From NCBI RefSeq assembly GCF_024169245.1, contig NZ_JALJWP010000001.1:5209501-5273500 (forward strand): a DNA stretch of 64,000 bases, in the 5' to 3' direction. The notes beneath the pieces were generated by a model. It was not told the origin of the DNA. It did not search any database and was given only the letters and a program-made list of their open reading frames with translations. Position numbers and translations under genes: made by a program. Below, in pieces: positions 1 through 8,720 of the stretch (positions are counted from its first letter, which is position 1; each line of letters starts with the position of its first letter). This stretch comes from Pseudomonas koreensis (GTDB lineage Bacteria; Pseudomonadota; Gammaproteobacteria; Pseudomonadales; Pseudomonadaceae).

Positions 1-2020
1 CATAGGTGGCGCGGGTGTAGGTGAAGCCGGCATTGGCGGTCAGGCCATCGAGGCGCGGGTCGAGTGCGGCCATGTCGTAGTGCACCGACGCCTCAATGCC
101 CTGATGCTTGGTCGCGCCGAGGTTGGTCCAGCCGATATCGTTGCTGATGTATTGCAGCTCGTCGTCGAAGTCGATGTAGAACAGCGTCACCTCGCCACCC
201 CACACATCATCGTTGTAGCGCGTACCGATCTCGTAGGTTTTGGCTTTTTCCGGCTCCAGGCCGTTGGCGGTGCTGTCACCCGAGCCGCCCTGACCGAGCT
301 GGAAATATTGCAGGCTGCCGAACGAGGTTTCGTAGTTGGCAAACAGCTTCCAGGCATCGGACAAGTGATACATCACACTCAGCGCCGGTAGCGGTTCGTT
401 GCTTTCGATGCTACGGTTTTTCTCCGGCACTGGCCGGCCGGCAGTGTCGAGCACGGCGCGGTCATGCCAGTCAGTGCTGATGTGTTCGAAGCGAATCCCC
501 GGGGTGACGGTCCAGTTGCCGACGTCGATCTTGTTGTCGACATACACCGAGTTGGCCTCGGTGCCGCCGGTGCGATCCTGGAATACATGGCCATCCGAGG
601 TCGGTGTGACCACCGGCTGGTTGTTGACCAGCGCCAGACGGCTGGATTCTTCGTGCATTGCTTCTTTCAGATAGCGATAACCAACGCTGACTTCCTGGGT
701 GGTCGGGCCGACATCGAACACCCGCGACACACGCGGCTCGATGCCGAGGGTGTAATAGGAACGCGGGTACGAGCTGAGGGTGCGCTGATCGCGCGCGGCG
801 ATGGTACTGCCGCGAAAGCTGTCGGTGTAATAGGTGAGAATTTCTGCCTGGGTGCGCTCATCGATCTGGCGGATCCACTTGAACGACACGTCTTTGCGCC
901 GGCCACTGAACTGATCGTAGTCACGCACCGATTCGTAAGGCTTGTCGTCGTACTGACGCTGGGTCAGGCCGCCGGGCATGTCGGCGCTGGCGTCGTAGTA
1001 GTGAAAGTTGAGGCTGAAATCGTCCTGATCGGTCGGCGCCCAGTGCGTCTTGAGCAGCACGTCGTCGATGTCATTACCGTTGTTGCGCTCGCGATAGCCG
1101 TGACCGTTGACGCCGGAGTACAGCAGCGCCACACCCATGCCGTTGTCGGCGGTGCCGCCGAGGAACGCGGTGTCGATGTGTTTCCAGCCGCCGTACTGAG
1201 TCGTTTCCAGGGTGGTGCCGATTTCGCCGGTGGTTTTTTCCGGGATCGCGCGGGTCACGAAATTGATCACGCCGCCGACGTTCTGCGGCCCGTAACGCAC
1301 AGAACCGGCGCCGCGTACCACATCGATGCTGTCGAGGTTGCCCGAGGAAATCGGCGCCATCGACAGTTGCGGCTGGCCGTACGGGGCAAACGCCGCAGGC
1401 ACGCCATCGATCAGCACGGTCGAGCGTGGCGACAGGCGCGAAGTCAGACCGCGTACGCCAACGTTAAGGGAGATATCACTGCCGCCGGTGCCGTTGGAGT
1501 CCTGCACCTGCACGCCGGGCACGCGTTTGAGCACGTCGCTGACGTTCATCGCACCTTGCTCGAGCATCGCTTCGCGGCGAATCACCGTCCGCGCGCCGGG
1601 GTGGTTCTGCACCACCGCCGCGTCGGCGTCACCGAGCCAGTCGCCGACTACTTTGATGTCGGTCACGCCGAGCTCCAGCGGGCCGTTGCTGGTAGTTGAA
1701 GTCGCGGCTGGTGCGAGCGTCACCGAGCCCTCATTGATCTGATAATCCAGACCGCTGCCTTGCAACAACTGGCGCAGCGCCTGCTCCGGCGAGATGTCGC
1801 CGTCGACCGCTGGCGCCTGTTTGCCGGCCACCAGCTCAGGGCTGAAGAACACCTGCAGCGAGGTTTGCTGGCCCAGCTCACTCAAGGCCTGACCCAGCGG
1901 CTGCGCGCGGATGTGAATGGCTTCGGCGGCAAACGCCAACGGCATCGCTGCGCTGACCGCGAGCGCCAGCGCCAGTGGCAACCAAGGGGATTTTTTATTG
2001 TGGGTTATGGTGATGTTCAC
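1..2020 (-). CDS. fecA: TonB-dependent ferric citrate outer-membrane receptor FecA (3' end outside window)
   Basis: Outer-membrane transporter for ferric dicitrate, energised by TonB-ExbBD; it also signals to FecR through an N-terminal domain. About 673 residues are visible. The order is signal peptide (about residues 1-31, ending AFA), STN signalling domain (about 35-85), plug domain, then beta-barrel. Near residues 170-220 the plug carries RSTVLIDGVP, APYGQPQLSMAP and VRYGPQNVGG, which are close to E. coli FecA as I recall it; ADMPGGL in the barrel is also a FecA signature. The start is a GTG at 2020, chosen because it opens the signal peptide and has AGGA 11 bases upstream. It lies 98 bp after fecR in the order fecI-fecR-fecA. 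The C-terminal ~100 residues lie beyond position 1. The ligand is inferred from similarity; another ferric carboxylate is possible. Confidence 0.93.
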   Translation of the reverse strand, partial: MNITITHNKKSPWLPLALALAVSAAMPLAFAAEAIHIRAQPLGQALSELGQQTSLQVFFSPELVAGKQAPAVDGDISPEQALRQLLQGSGLDYQINEGSVTLAPAATSTTSNGPLELGVTDIKVVGDWLGDADAAVVQNHPGARTVIRREAMLEQGAMNVSDVLKRVPGVQVQDSNGTGGSDISLNVGVRGLTSRLSPRSTVLIDGVPAAFAPYGQPQLSMAPISSGNLDSIDVVRGAGSVRYGPQNVGGVINFVTRAIPEKTTGEIGTTLETTQYGGWKHIDTAFLGGTADNGMGVALLYSGVNGHGYRERNNGNDIDDVLLKTHWAPTDQDDFSLNFHYYDASADMPGGLTQRQYDDKPYESVRDYDQFSGRRKDVSFKWIRQIDERTQAEILTYYTDSFRGSTIAARDQRTLSSYPRSYYTLGIEPRVSRVFDVGPTTQEVSVGYRYLKEAMHEESSRLALVNNQPVVTPTSDGHVFQDRTGGTEANSVYVDNKIDVGNWTVTPGIRFEHISTDWHDRAVLDTAGRPVPEKNRSIESNEPLPALSVMYHLSDAWKLFANYETSFGSLQYFQLGQGGSGDSTANGLEPEKAKTYEIGTRYNDDVWGGEVTLFYIDFDDELQYISNDIGWTNLGATKHQGIEASVHYDMAALDPRLDGLTANAGFTYTRATY

Positions 2021-2118
2021 GTCGTACGGAGTCCTGTGGATCGCAAGAGTGTGCGGCTGTTAATGCAAACCAGTTGCAGTTGAACAGGAAGACGATGAAC
2101 GAGGAAAAAACCTGAATG

Positions 2119-3102
2119 CTATCTGGAAATTATTTCCTGACTGCCATCGGCGAGGGTGCGCACGGTCACCGGCAGGATGCTCGGCAAGGCTTTGAGCAAG
2201 GCGTCGGTGTCGTCGGATCTGAACACACTGGTCAGGCGCAGGCTGGCCACGTTCGGCTGGGACACGATCAGCGGCTTGTCGCGATAGCGTGACACTTGCG
2301 CCGCCACTTCGCTGAGGCTGGCGTTGTTGAACACCAGTTTGCCGTGGCGCCAGGCAGTCAGCTCCGCCGGGTTGACCGCGTAAGCCGGCAGGACTCTGCC
2401 GTGCGCATCGACCGAAGTGCCGAGGCCGGCGCTCAGGTTGATGAATTGGTTGTCCGGGGCGTCACTTGCCTGCACCTTCACCGTACCCTGCTCCACCGCC
2501 ACACGGGTTTGCGTGGCATCGCGGCGTACATCGAAACGCGTGCCGGTGACCGTGACCTTGCCGCTCCCCGCTTCGACAACAAACGGCCGCGAGGGGTCAT
2601 GTTCAACGCTGAACATCGCTTCGCCTGCGATTAGTTCGATAACCCGTCGATTCTGCTCATAACGCACCTGCAAGCGGCTGCGACTGTTCAGATCGATCAC
2701 CGAACCATCCGGCAACGCCACATGCTTGCGCTCGCCCAACGCCGTAGCGAACTCGGCGCGGTAACCGCCGGGATGATTGAGTCCACTGGACAGGCCAAGT
2801 CCCAGCGCAACGGCCAGGACACTCGCGGCCACGGCATAACGCAGCAGCGGACGGCGTTCACGGCGGGGTGGCGGAGTTTCGGCAAGCGCCTGGAGACGCG
2901 ACATCGGCAGCAGATCAGTCGCCGTCCACAAGCCTTGCAGCAACTGAAATTCTTCGCGATGTTGCGGGTGTTCATCCAGCCAGGCGTCGAAGCGCAGCTG
3001 TTCTTCGACGTCGACATTCGGCTCCTGCAAACGCACGAACCAGGCTGCCGCCTCATCACGCACCGCCATTTGCCCACAGGCGCAATCACGAGTCTCCATC
3101 AT
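2119..3102 (-). CDS. fecR: FecR-type anti-sigma factor / signal transducer
   Basis: Inner-membrane regulator that relays receptor occupancy from FecA to the ECF sigma factor FecI. The N-terminal cytoplasmic domain (about residues 10-75) has the DUF4880 pattern AAAWFVRL..FDAWL..HPQHREEF. One transmembrane segment lies near residues 88-108, followed by a periplasmic FecR domain (GERKHVALPDGSVIDLN, then TGTRFDVRRD) and a C-terminal DUF4974/STN-like domain. It has 327 residues, normal for the family. The ATG at 3102 is chosen over an upstream ATG at 3138 because an AGGAC ribosome binding site sits just before it. It lies between fecI and fecA on the same strand. Confidence 0.93.
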   Translation of the reverse strand: MMETRDCACGQMAVRDEAAAWFVRLQEPNVDVEEQLRFDAWLDEHPQHREEFQLLQGLWTATDLLPMSRLQALAETPPPRRERRPLLRYAVAASVLAVALGLGLSSGLNHPGGYRAEFATALGERKHVALPDGSVIDLNSRSRLQVRYEQNRRVIELIAGEAMFSVEHDPSRPFVVEAGSGKVTVTGTRFDVRRDATQTRVAVEQGTVKVQASDAPDNQFINLSAGLGTSVDAHGRVLPAYAVNPAELTAWRHGKLVFNNASLSEVAAQVSRYRDKPLIVSQPNVASLRLTSVFRSDDTDALLKALPSILPVTVRTLADGSQEIISR

Positions 3103-3145
3103 GGAATGTCCTGTCCGGCTGAGGTTGAGATTCGGCACGGCCCCC

Positions 3146-3176
3146 TGTAGGAGCCGCCGAAGGCTGCGATCTTTTC
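3146..3176. repeat. Single arm of a Pseudomonas intergenic repeat (family A)
   Basis: One arm of the repeat that begins GTAGGAGCTGCCGAAGGCTG and runs on into GCGATCTTTT. Full inverted pairs occur at 4966-5050 and 17453-17538 and a variant at 31063-31190. Here it sits in the short gap between fecR and fecI and has a GCCGCC variant. Confidence 0.8.
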
Positions 3177-3190
3177 GACGTCACACGGCA

Positions 3191-3754
3191 TCATGATTGC
3201 AAGCCATCCAGCCGCTCTCGCAGATGCCGCAGGGTGCGGATCATATACTTTTCGACCATGTTCTTGGACAGCCCGAGGCGCTCGGCAATCTCCGCCTGAG
3301 TAAGGCCTTCGATCTTCTGCCAGACAAAGATCCTGCGGCAGTTGAGCGGCAGTTCAGTGAGCGCGCGTTCGATGGAATCGGCCAACTGGATCGCGTGCAT
3401 GTAGTGCTCCGGATCGCCCGCTGACGACGCACTGTCATCGACCGTCTCCGTCTCCATCGCGCCGCGCCGGTCCTCGCGCCGGTAACCATCGACCGCGATA
3501 TTGCGCGCGGTCTGGTGCAGATACGCGCGCGGCTGCTGCACCGCCGCCGAATCCGCCTCGAGCACCCGCACAAAGGTGTCGTGCGCCAGATCCTCGGCCT
3601 GCGCGCGATTGCGCAGGCGCCGAGTCCAGGTGCCGATCAACTCTTCGTAATGCTCGAAAAAGCCGGATCTGCGGGAGCGCATGTGGGATGGGCGGCGTGT
3701 GAGAAAGGGGCGTGGATAGTAATGCTTCTTATTAATCGAGCGCAATTTATTCAT
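3191..3754 (-). CDS. fecI: FecI-family ECF RNA polymerase sigma factor
   Basis: Directs RNA polymerase to the fecA promoter when FecR signals. Region 2 covers FFEHYEELIGTWTRRL...AEDLAHDTFVRVLE, and region 4 covers ALTELPLNCRRIFVWQKIEGLTQ..IAERLGLS with its helix-turn-helix and the family ending RHLRERL. Two starts compete. ATG 3754 has a strong AAGGGG site and gives 187 residues. ATG 3682 (MRSRRSGFF) has no clear site but gives 163 residues, close to usual FecI length, and would place the Fur-like box at 3718-3736 upstream of the gene. I list the longer form. The family and neighbours leave little doubt about function. Confidence 0.92.
   Translation of the reverse strand: MNKLRSINKKHYYPRPFLTRRPSHMRSRRSGFFEHYEELIGTWTRRLRNRAQAEDLAHDTFVRVLEADSAAVQQPRAYLHQTARNIAVDGYRREDRRGAMETETVDDSASSAGDPEHYMHAIQLADSIERALTELPLNCRRIFVWQKIEGLTQAEIAERLGLSKNMVEKYMIRTLRHLRERLDGLQS
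3718..3736 (-). promoter_or_regulatory. Possible Fur box for fecIRA
   Basis: The 19 bases match the Fur consensus GATAATGATAATCATTATC at 11 positions by my count, including the TAATG and ATTA blocks. FecI genes in Pseudomonas are normally Fur-repressed. The site lies inside the coding region if fecI starts at 3754, and 36 bases upstream if it starts at 3682, so it bears on the choice of start. Confidence 0.4.
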
Positions 3755-3832
3755 CGCCCCCCTTGACCTCTTCTTCCACTTGGCCAAGAGCGAGAGCCGC
3801 AGCCAGACTTATCGGCAGCAGCGAAACGCGTT

Positions 3833-4621
3833 CTATGGCATACGCGCCAGATTGATTGCGCTGCCGAACTCGAGCATCAAGTCCTTGAACGCGAAGGCTG
3901 AATAACCAATGAGCAGTGCCAGTACCGCCAGAGTACCTTTCGTTTCGACGGGAATACTCATCCAACCAGGAAGAACCAGCGACGCGCAGAAGACAATGAG
4001 GCAAAGCGCTCCCACGCACACGGAGACAATGGTCAGGAAAAAGTAACTCCAGAACGCTGTCGGGATAGCCCGGGAGCGCAACACAAACCAGTCGCCGTCG
4101 GTATTGACCAACGCCATACCTCTGATGAAGCGATCCATAGCCAGCCCCGGATTGGCCTTCTTGGTACCCAACACGTTGCGAATCTGTCGAGGATCAGCGT
4201 TTACCGGCCCCCATGCATTTTGAAACTCGAGTTGCAGGTCTGCGTCGTTGAGTTTCTCGAAATTCAAGCGCAAGTTGCGTTGCAACTGAACCTGCCCTCT
4301 GGCTTTCGCGACCCTCATACGACCAGCCTTGGTCGAATGGGGTTGCCACCATTCAAACAGCGTCATACCAACGCCAACCGCGATCAGAACAATGCCCAAG
4401 GCGCGAGAATAACCAAAGTCATCCGGCACCGATGGCACGGGTGCCAAGCCACGGAATGCCTGAGCCGTCTGGGCCAGCATCGCCAGCAAGTCGAGTGCTC
4501 CAGGCGTCCACAGCAGCATTCCCAACATCACAAACTTGCTACTCGGTTTTCCGATGATCCAGTTGATGAGTTGTTTAGCAATAGCTATCAGTTCCCGCTG
4601 CGGGTCAGTCCCTGAGTTCAT
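3833..4621 (-). CDS. Unrecognised integral membrane protein
   Basis: 262 residues, no family recognised. Hydrophobic segments lie near residues 30-55, 72-90, 192-215 and 222-245, so about four transmembrane helices. The middle part (about 95-185) is hydrophilic and probably cytoplasmic, with the motif NDADLQLEFQNAWGPVNADP. Its coding strand runs toward fecI, with 78 bp between its stop and the longer fecI start. It begins at ATG 4621 with AAGGAGTT a few bases upstream. No catalytic motif is visible. The layout recalls small toxin-like or channel-like membrane proteins, but nothing here proves a role. Confidence 0.75.
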   Translation of the reverse strand: MNSGTDPQRELIAIAKQLINWIIGKPSSKFVMLGMLLWTPGALDLLAMLAQTAQAFRGLAPVPSVPDDFGYSRALGIVLIAVGVGMTLFEWWQPHSTKAGRMRVAKARGQVQLQRNLRLNFEKLNDADLQLEFQNAWGPVNADPRQIRNVLGTKKANPGLAMDRFIRGMALVNTDGDWFVLRSRAIPTAFWSYFFLTIVSVCVGALCLIVFCASLVLPGWMSIPVETKGTLAVLALLIGYSAFAFKDLMLEFGSAINLARMP

Positions 4622-4708
4622 GTGTAACTCCTTTGAAATATTTGCGCTTGAGCAACTTTAACGGCCTGAACGCTCAGTTCTGAAGGATCAGCGAAACGGT
4701 TCGCGACG

Positions 4709-4956
4709 ATTTACCTGACGCCGCTGTTCCTCGGACGCGTGAGTGGATACAGCGCGCTGGACATTGGTATGGCGGTTTTCTCTACCGGGTTGCCAGCCTG
4801 CGCCAGTTGTGGCTGGTGACGTATCGCGAGGCGCAGACGCAGACCTATGGCGATACGTTTCTGATGATCATGGTCTGCTTCATCATTGCCACGGCGATGG
4901 TGCCCTTGATGCGCAAGGTGCAACCGCCGGCGGCGCCGAGTGCAGACGGGCATTGA
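4709..4956 (+). pseudogene. Remnant of a DHA2-family (EmrB/QacA-like) multidrug MFS transporter
   Basis: Two pieces of a DHA2 exporter survive in different frames. 4709 to about 4780 reads IYLTPLFLGRV then GYSALDIGMAVFSTG, a mid-protein segment of EmrB-like transporters. From about 4780 to the TGA at 4954-4956 a second frame reads LRQLWLVTYREAQT then GDTFLMIMVCFIIATAMV, the last transmembrane helix and C-terminus of such proteins. The intervening ~200 residues and the whole N-terminal half are missing. So this is a gene removed by a large deletion plus frameshift. No start codon or ribosome binding site serves either piece. Confidence 0.75.
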
Positions 4957-4965
4957 TGTTCCGCC

Positions 4966-5050
4966 CGTAGGAGCTGCCGAAGGCTGCGATCTTTTGATCT
5001 TGCCTTTTGAAAGCAAAGTCAAAAGATCGCAGCCTTCGGCAGCTCCTACA
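4966..5050. repeat. Inverted pair of family A intergenic repeat
   Basis: Two arms of about 33 bases, GTAGGAGCTGCCGAAGGCTG onward and its reverse complement, enclose a short spacer. They would form a long hairpin in RNA or cruciform in DNA. It sits between the transporter remnant and the convergent AhpD-like gene. Confidence 0.9.
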
Positions 5051-5066
5051 ACGGATTGTGGGCAGC

Positions 5067-5507
5067 TTAAGCCTGCGGCAGTTTGCGGAAGCCCACCGCC
5101 AGGCGATTCCAGCCGTTGATGGTGTTGATCGCCACGGTCAGGTCAACCAGTTCCTTTGGCGAAAACTGGGCAGCAACCACGTCATAGTCTTCGTCGGGTG
5201 CGTGGGTCAGGCTCAGTTGCGTCAGCGACTCGGTCCAGAGCAGCGCGGCGCGTTCGCGCTCGCTGAAGAACGGCGCTTCCCGCCATGCCGTCACGGCGAA
5301 CAGGCGACGCGGGGTTTCGCCATCCTTGATCGCGTCGGCGGTGTGCATGTCGATGCAGAAGGCGCAGCCGTTGATCTGCGAGGCACGCAGCTTGACCAGT
5401 TCGATCAGGCTCTTTTCCAGCGGCAGTTTCGAGACGGCATTTTCCAGCGCCATCATCGCTTTCAGGGCATCAGGAGAAGCAGTGTAGAAATCGGCACGAG
5501 GTTGCAT
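5067..5507 (-). CDS. Carboxymuconolactone decarboxylase / AhpD-like family protein
   Basis: 146 residues. The AhpD core is clear: ELVKLRASQINGCAFCIDMHT near residues 38-58 carries the redox CxxC (CAFC) followed by the conserved His. The C-terminal half (YDVVAAQFSPKELVDLTVAINTINGWNRLAVGFR) is the usual family ending. Members reduce peroxides through the CxxC pair, although many have unknown substrates. It starts at ATG 5507 with GGAG a few bases upstream and appears monocistronic. Its stop faces the family A repeat at 4966-5050. Confidence 0.88.
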   Translation of the reverse strand: MQPRADFYTASPDALKAMMALENAVSKLPLEKSLIELVKLRASQINGCAFCIDMHTADAIKDGETPRRLFAVTAWREAPFFSERERAALLWTESLTQLSLTHAPDEDYDVVAAQFSPKELVDLTVAINTINGWNRLAVGFRKLPQA

Positions 5508-5696
5508 GGTGGGCTCCGGGGTAGCGATTGAATGTGTGGCTACGTTAGTCCCCGGGGGTGGTTCGGCAAATAGCCAATATTGCAGAAGAACGGTAGGCCA
5601 CTGGGCGCGGCAACTGACCGCTCGTCACTCGACCGGCACCAAGGCTCGGGCGCGCAAGACCAATATCAGGTAATCCCCTTTTTCAGGAGACGTACC

Positions 5697-6041
5697 ATGA
5701 TGACGCGCAAAATCACTTCGTTGCTGTTGGCCGGCCTGCTCGCCACGGCATCCGCCGCCAGCTTCGCCGCCAATGACAGCACCGACGCGACGGGCACCGA
5801 GTCCGGCGGCGCCAGCAGCTCGACCATGCCGCCTGACAATACTCCGGGCTCGCCATCGGGCAGCACCGGCTCCGGAACCAATAACGGCACCGGCACGGGC
5901 ACTGGTTCGAGCATGGGCACCGGCACGGGCACCAACGGCGGCGCCAGCGGTTCGGGTTCCGGCGCGGGTGGCGGCACCGGTTCGGCCGGCGGCGGCACAG
6001 GTGGCGCGGGCGGTGGCACGGGCGGTGGCACGGGCGGCTGA
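5697..6041 (+). CDS. Small exported Gly/Ser/Thr-rich low-complexity protein
   Basis: 114 residues starting at ATG 5697 after AGGAGA. A signal peptide (MMTRKITSLLLAGLL.. ending SFA) covers residues 1-25. The rest is almost entirely Gly, Ser, Thr and Ala in short repeats (GTGTGTG, GGGTGGAGGGTGG). It has no cysteine and no recognisable domain. The make-up suggests a flexible extracellular or periplasmic protein. It resembles in style, not sequence, the YjbE-like protein at 26601-26837. The signal peptide and ribosome binding site make it a likely real gene despite its composition. Confidence 0.75.
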   Translation: MMTRKITSLLLAGLLATASAASFAANDSTDATGTESGGASSSTMPPDNTPGSPSGSTGSGTNNGTGTGTGSSMGTGTGTNGGASGSGSGAGGGTGSAGGGTGGAGGGTGGGTGG

Positions 6042-6080
6042 ACGAACAAGAGTCATCCCAGATAGCAACGGTGATTAATT

Positions 6081-6169
6081 GTGGGAGCGAGCTTGCTCGC
6101 GAAGGCATTGTGTCAGTCGACTGATTGGGTGACTGGTGCGCCGCCTTCGCGAGCAAGCTCGCTCCCACA
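6081..6169. repeat. Inverted pair of family B intergenic repeat
   Basis: Arms GTGGGAGCGAGCTTGCTCGC and the complementary GCGAGCAAGCTCGCTCCCAC enclose about 40 bases. The same unit recurs at 21490-21579, 21625-21714, 21762-21851, 41984-42066, 46059-46148 and 58617-58697, with a single arm at 31012-31037. Here it separates the convergent glycine-rich protein and diguanylate cyclase genes. Confidence 0.9.
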
Positions 6170-6192
6170 TTGTTTCAAAAGCGTGATTGAGA

Positions 6193-7767
6193 TCAGCGAT
6201 CCGAACGCATCAGTTCGGCAAAACCTTCTTCCGGCGCAAACACCGCCGCCCGATTTCTTCCGGCATTTTTCGCCTGATACAACGCAGCGTCCGCGCGCTG
6301 TATAAACACCTGCGGACTGTCGTTGCCGTGTGGAATAAATGAATAACAGCCCAGGCTCACAGTGAGATAACCGGTCGGTGAACCACTATGAATGATGTGC
6401 TTGTCGATCACGCTGCGGCGTATCTGCCCGGCAATCGCCAACGCCCCATTGATATCGGTGTCCGGCAACAGCACGGCGAACTCCTCGCCGCCGTATCGCA
6501 CCGCCAGATCCGACTTGCGCTGGCAACAGGTCTTCACCACCTGCGCCACTTGGGCCAGACATTGATCGCCGGCGACATGGCCGTAAGCATCGTTGTAGCG
6601 CTTGAAAAAATCGATATCGAGCATGATCAGGCTGACCGGACTCACCTGGCGCGCGCCACGAGCGAATTCAATCTCCAGCGAACGCTCGAACAAGCGTCGA
6701 TTGGCCAGTCCGGTGAGGCTGTCGTGGGTGGCGATCTGCTCCAGCGCCAGTTGCGCCTTGCGCAGGTTTTTCTCGATGCGCTCACCATCGCGCACCTGAT
6801 GAATGAACACCCAGCCGAACAGGCCAATCCCGAGGATCACCAGCGCGACAATCACGCTGGACTGGAAAGCGCGGTCGTGCCAGCCCTGCAGAATGGTGTC
6901 TTGCGAAGTCGCGGCGGAGACTACGAGCGGATACGAGGCGAGCTGTTGATAGCCATACAATCGGGTGACGCCATCGACCACCGAATTGAGCATCGCCGTG
7001 CCCGCGTTAGCATGGGGCAACAGGGTTTGATAGATCTCGCCGTGGGCCACCGAGGTGTTGATCAGCGACTCATCGAAAGGCCGTCGCGCCAGCAAGGTGC
7101 CGTCGGTCAACGCCATGAACATGATGCCACTGTCATCGAGGCTGAAGCTTTTGAAAAACTGATCGAAGTACGACATGCGGATGCCGGCCATCAGCACACC
7201 CTGAAAGTTGCCGAGCTGGTCGTTGACGCGTCTGGAGATCGGGATGATCCACTCGCCATTTTCACGGCTGCGAATCGCCGGACCGATGTGCGCCACGGTC
7301 GAGGCATTCTGCTGATGGAACTTGAAATATTCGCGATCGGCCACGCCGTTGCCACGGGGCAGATTGGGGAACGAAGTGATGACCCATTGCCCTTCGCGAT
7401 CAAAGAGAAAGATGCCGTGCAACTGATCCAGCTGCTGCGCGCGGCGGGCAAAGATTCTTTGTAACCGTGGACGCTGCGTCGCCCCATAGCCATCGTCCTG
7501 AATCCAGTCGACCAGGCTGGTCATCACCAGATCCGCTGCCCGCACGGTGTCTTCGGCCTGCTGGGCCATGGCCCGGGTCAGGTTGCTCGAAGCCATCTTC
7601 GCCACCGCCAGATCCTGACGCCGCGACTGCTCCAGTTGCAGATACAGCAGACCGCACAGGCACAGGCTCACCGCAACGATGAACAGCACCGCCGCTTTGC
7701 GCAGCGGCAGGCGCTTGAGCGTGCCGGGGGCCTGATGCGGATCGTGAATGGGGATTGGCAAAAGCAT
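6193..7767 (-). CDS. Membrane-bound diguanylate cyclase with dCACHE sensor
   Basis: Makes cyclic di-GMP from two GTP. It has 524 residues from the ATG at 7767. Transmembrane helix 1 is near residues 25-48. A periplasmic double-CACHE sensor (about 49-285) includes HGIFLFDREGQWVITS and DREYFKFH. Transmembrane helix 2 is near 300-322, and the GGDEF domain fills the C-terminal third with signature GGEEF at about residue 425. An RxxD inhibitory site (RKSD) precedes it by five residues, so product feedback is expected. A GTG start at 7839 would add 24 residues without a better ribosome binding site. It appears monocistronic. Confidence 0.92.
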   Translation of the reverse strand: MLLPIPIHDPHQAPGTLKRLPLRKAAVLFIVAVSLCLCGLLYLQLEQSRRQDLAVAKMASSNLTRAMAQQAEDTVRAADLVMTSLVDWIQDDGYGATQRPRLQRIFARRAQQLDQLHGIFLFDREGQWVITSFPNLPRGNGVADREYFKFHQQNASTVAHIGPAIRSRENGEWIIPISRRVNDQLGNFQGVLMAGIRMSYFDQFFKSFSLDDSGIMFMALTDGTLLARRPFDESLINTSVAHGEIYQTLLPHANAGTAMLNSVVDGVTRLYGYQQLASYPLVVSAATSQDTILQGWHDRAFQSSVIVALVILGIGLFGWVFIHQVRDGERIEKNLRKAQLALEQIATHDSLTGLANRRLFERSLEIEFARGARQVSPVSLIMLDIDFFKRYNDAYGHVAGDQCLAQVAQVVKTCCQRKSDLAVRYGGEEFAVLLPDTDINGALAIAGQIRRSVIDKHIIHSGSPTGYLTVSLGCYSFIPHGNDSPQVFIQRADAALYQAKNAGRNRAAVFAPEEGFAELMRSDR

Positions 7768-7935
7768 GTCCTGGGCAGGTACGACAGGGGCGCGAGCCCG
7801 AAACCCTTGTGTTCGTGAGCGTAGCCCACCGGGATGCACGGAGCAAACGCCCGCCTCCCGCCCAGTTATCGGCGCCTCGCGAGTTTGGATGATCGCTTTT
7901 CGTCGATTTATTTACGATTGCTTCTTTCCGGTTAA

Positions 7936-8709
7936 TCAGTTGTGCAGGGCCCGCCGCCGCATCGCGCTGCTCAGATGTGCGCGAGCACTTTGCGCATCGC
8001 CTTCACGCATTTGTTCATAGGCGCGCTGCGCAATAGCGTGGGGCACCGGTTTCAATTCGCGCTGGGTGGCCATGGCCAGCAGTTGTACCTGCGCGGCGCG
8101 TTCCAGGTAATACAGATCGTCCCAGGCTTCGGCGATGCTCGGCGCGGCGACGATGACACCGTGGTTTTTCAGAAAAAGAATATCGGCGTCGCCCATGACA
8201 CTGGCGATGCGGTCGCCTTCGGATGCGTCCAGCGCGAGACCGTTGTAATCCTCGTCCACCGCCGTGCGCCCGTAGAACTTCAGCGCGGTCTGCCCCAGCC
8301 ACAGCAGCGGTGGGCCTTGCAACAGACACAACGCCGTGGCGTGCGGCATGTGCGTGTGGAACGCGACTTTCACCCGTGGCAATTGTTGGTGCAGGCGCGC
8401 GTGGATGTAGAACGCCGTGGCTTCGGGCTCACCTTCGCCATCGACCACGTTGCCGGCGAAGTCACAGACCAGCAAATTTTGCGCTGTCACTTCCGAAAAA
8501 GCGTAGCCGTATGGATTGACCAGAAACAGATCATCATGCCCCGGCAGCATCGCCGAAAAGTGATTGCAGATGCCCTCCTCCAGGCCATGCAAGGCCGCCA
8601 GTTGAAAGCACGCGGCGAGTTCGTTGCGAGCAGTGCTGATCGCCTCGGTTTCTAGATTCCGTGCCAGTATTGGTCTGGTTTTGGCTGTGCCGCTCAAGGT
8701 GTGCGCCAT
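7936..8709 (-). CDS. Class II aldolase/adducin family protein
   Basis: 257 residues starting at ATG 8709 after AAGGAG. The aldolase_II fold is seen throughout: EGICNHFSAMLPGHDDLFLVNP near residues 45-66, the zinc-ligand region AFHTHMPHATAL near 115-125, and a third His in LFLKNHGVIVAAPS near 190. Such enzymes cleave or form sugar phosphates or act on related hydroxy acids; the substrate here is not determinable. The gene lies 11 bp after the HAD hydrolase gene, so the two are almost surely co-transcribed, and both are divergent from the LysR gene at 9526. Confidence 0.88.
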   Translation of the reverse strand: MAHTLSGTAKTRPILARNLETEAISTARNELAACFQLAALHGLEEGICNHFSAMLPGHDDLFLVNPYGYAFSEVTAQNLLVCDFAGNVVDGEGEPEATAFYIHARLHQQLPRVKVAFHTHMPHATALCLLQGPPLLWLGQTALKFYGRTAVDEDYNGLALDASEGDRIASVMGDADILFLKNHGVIVAAPSIAEAWDDLYYLERAAQVQLLAMATQRELKPVPHAIAQRAYEQMREGDAQSARAHLSSAMRRRALHN

Positions 8710-8720
8710 GGCAATTCTCC

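Noticed and set aside
464..1699. Long open frame of 411 codons on the plus strand
   Set aside because: It is the antisense of fecA, whose protein motifs are clear on the minus strand; GC-rich codon use keeps the opposite frame open.
5625..6168. Several overlapping minus-strand frames opposite the glycine-rich gene
   Set aside because: They are Ala/Arg/Pro-rich shadows of the low-complexity coding sequence, with no ribosome binding site.
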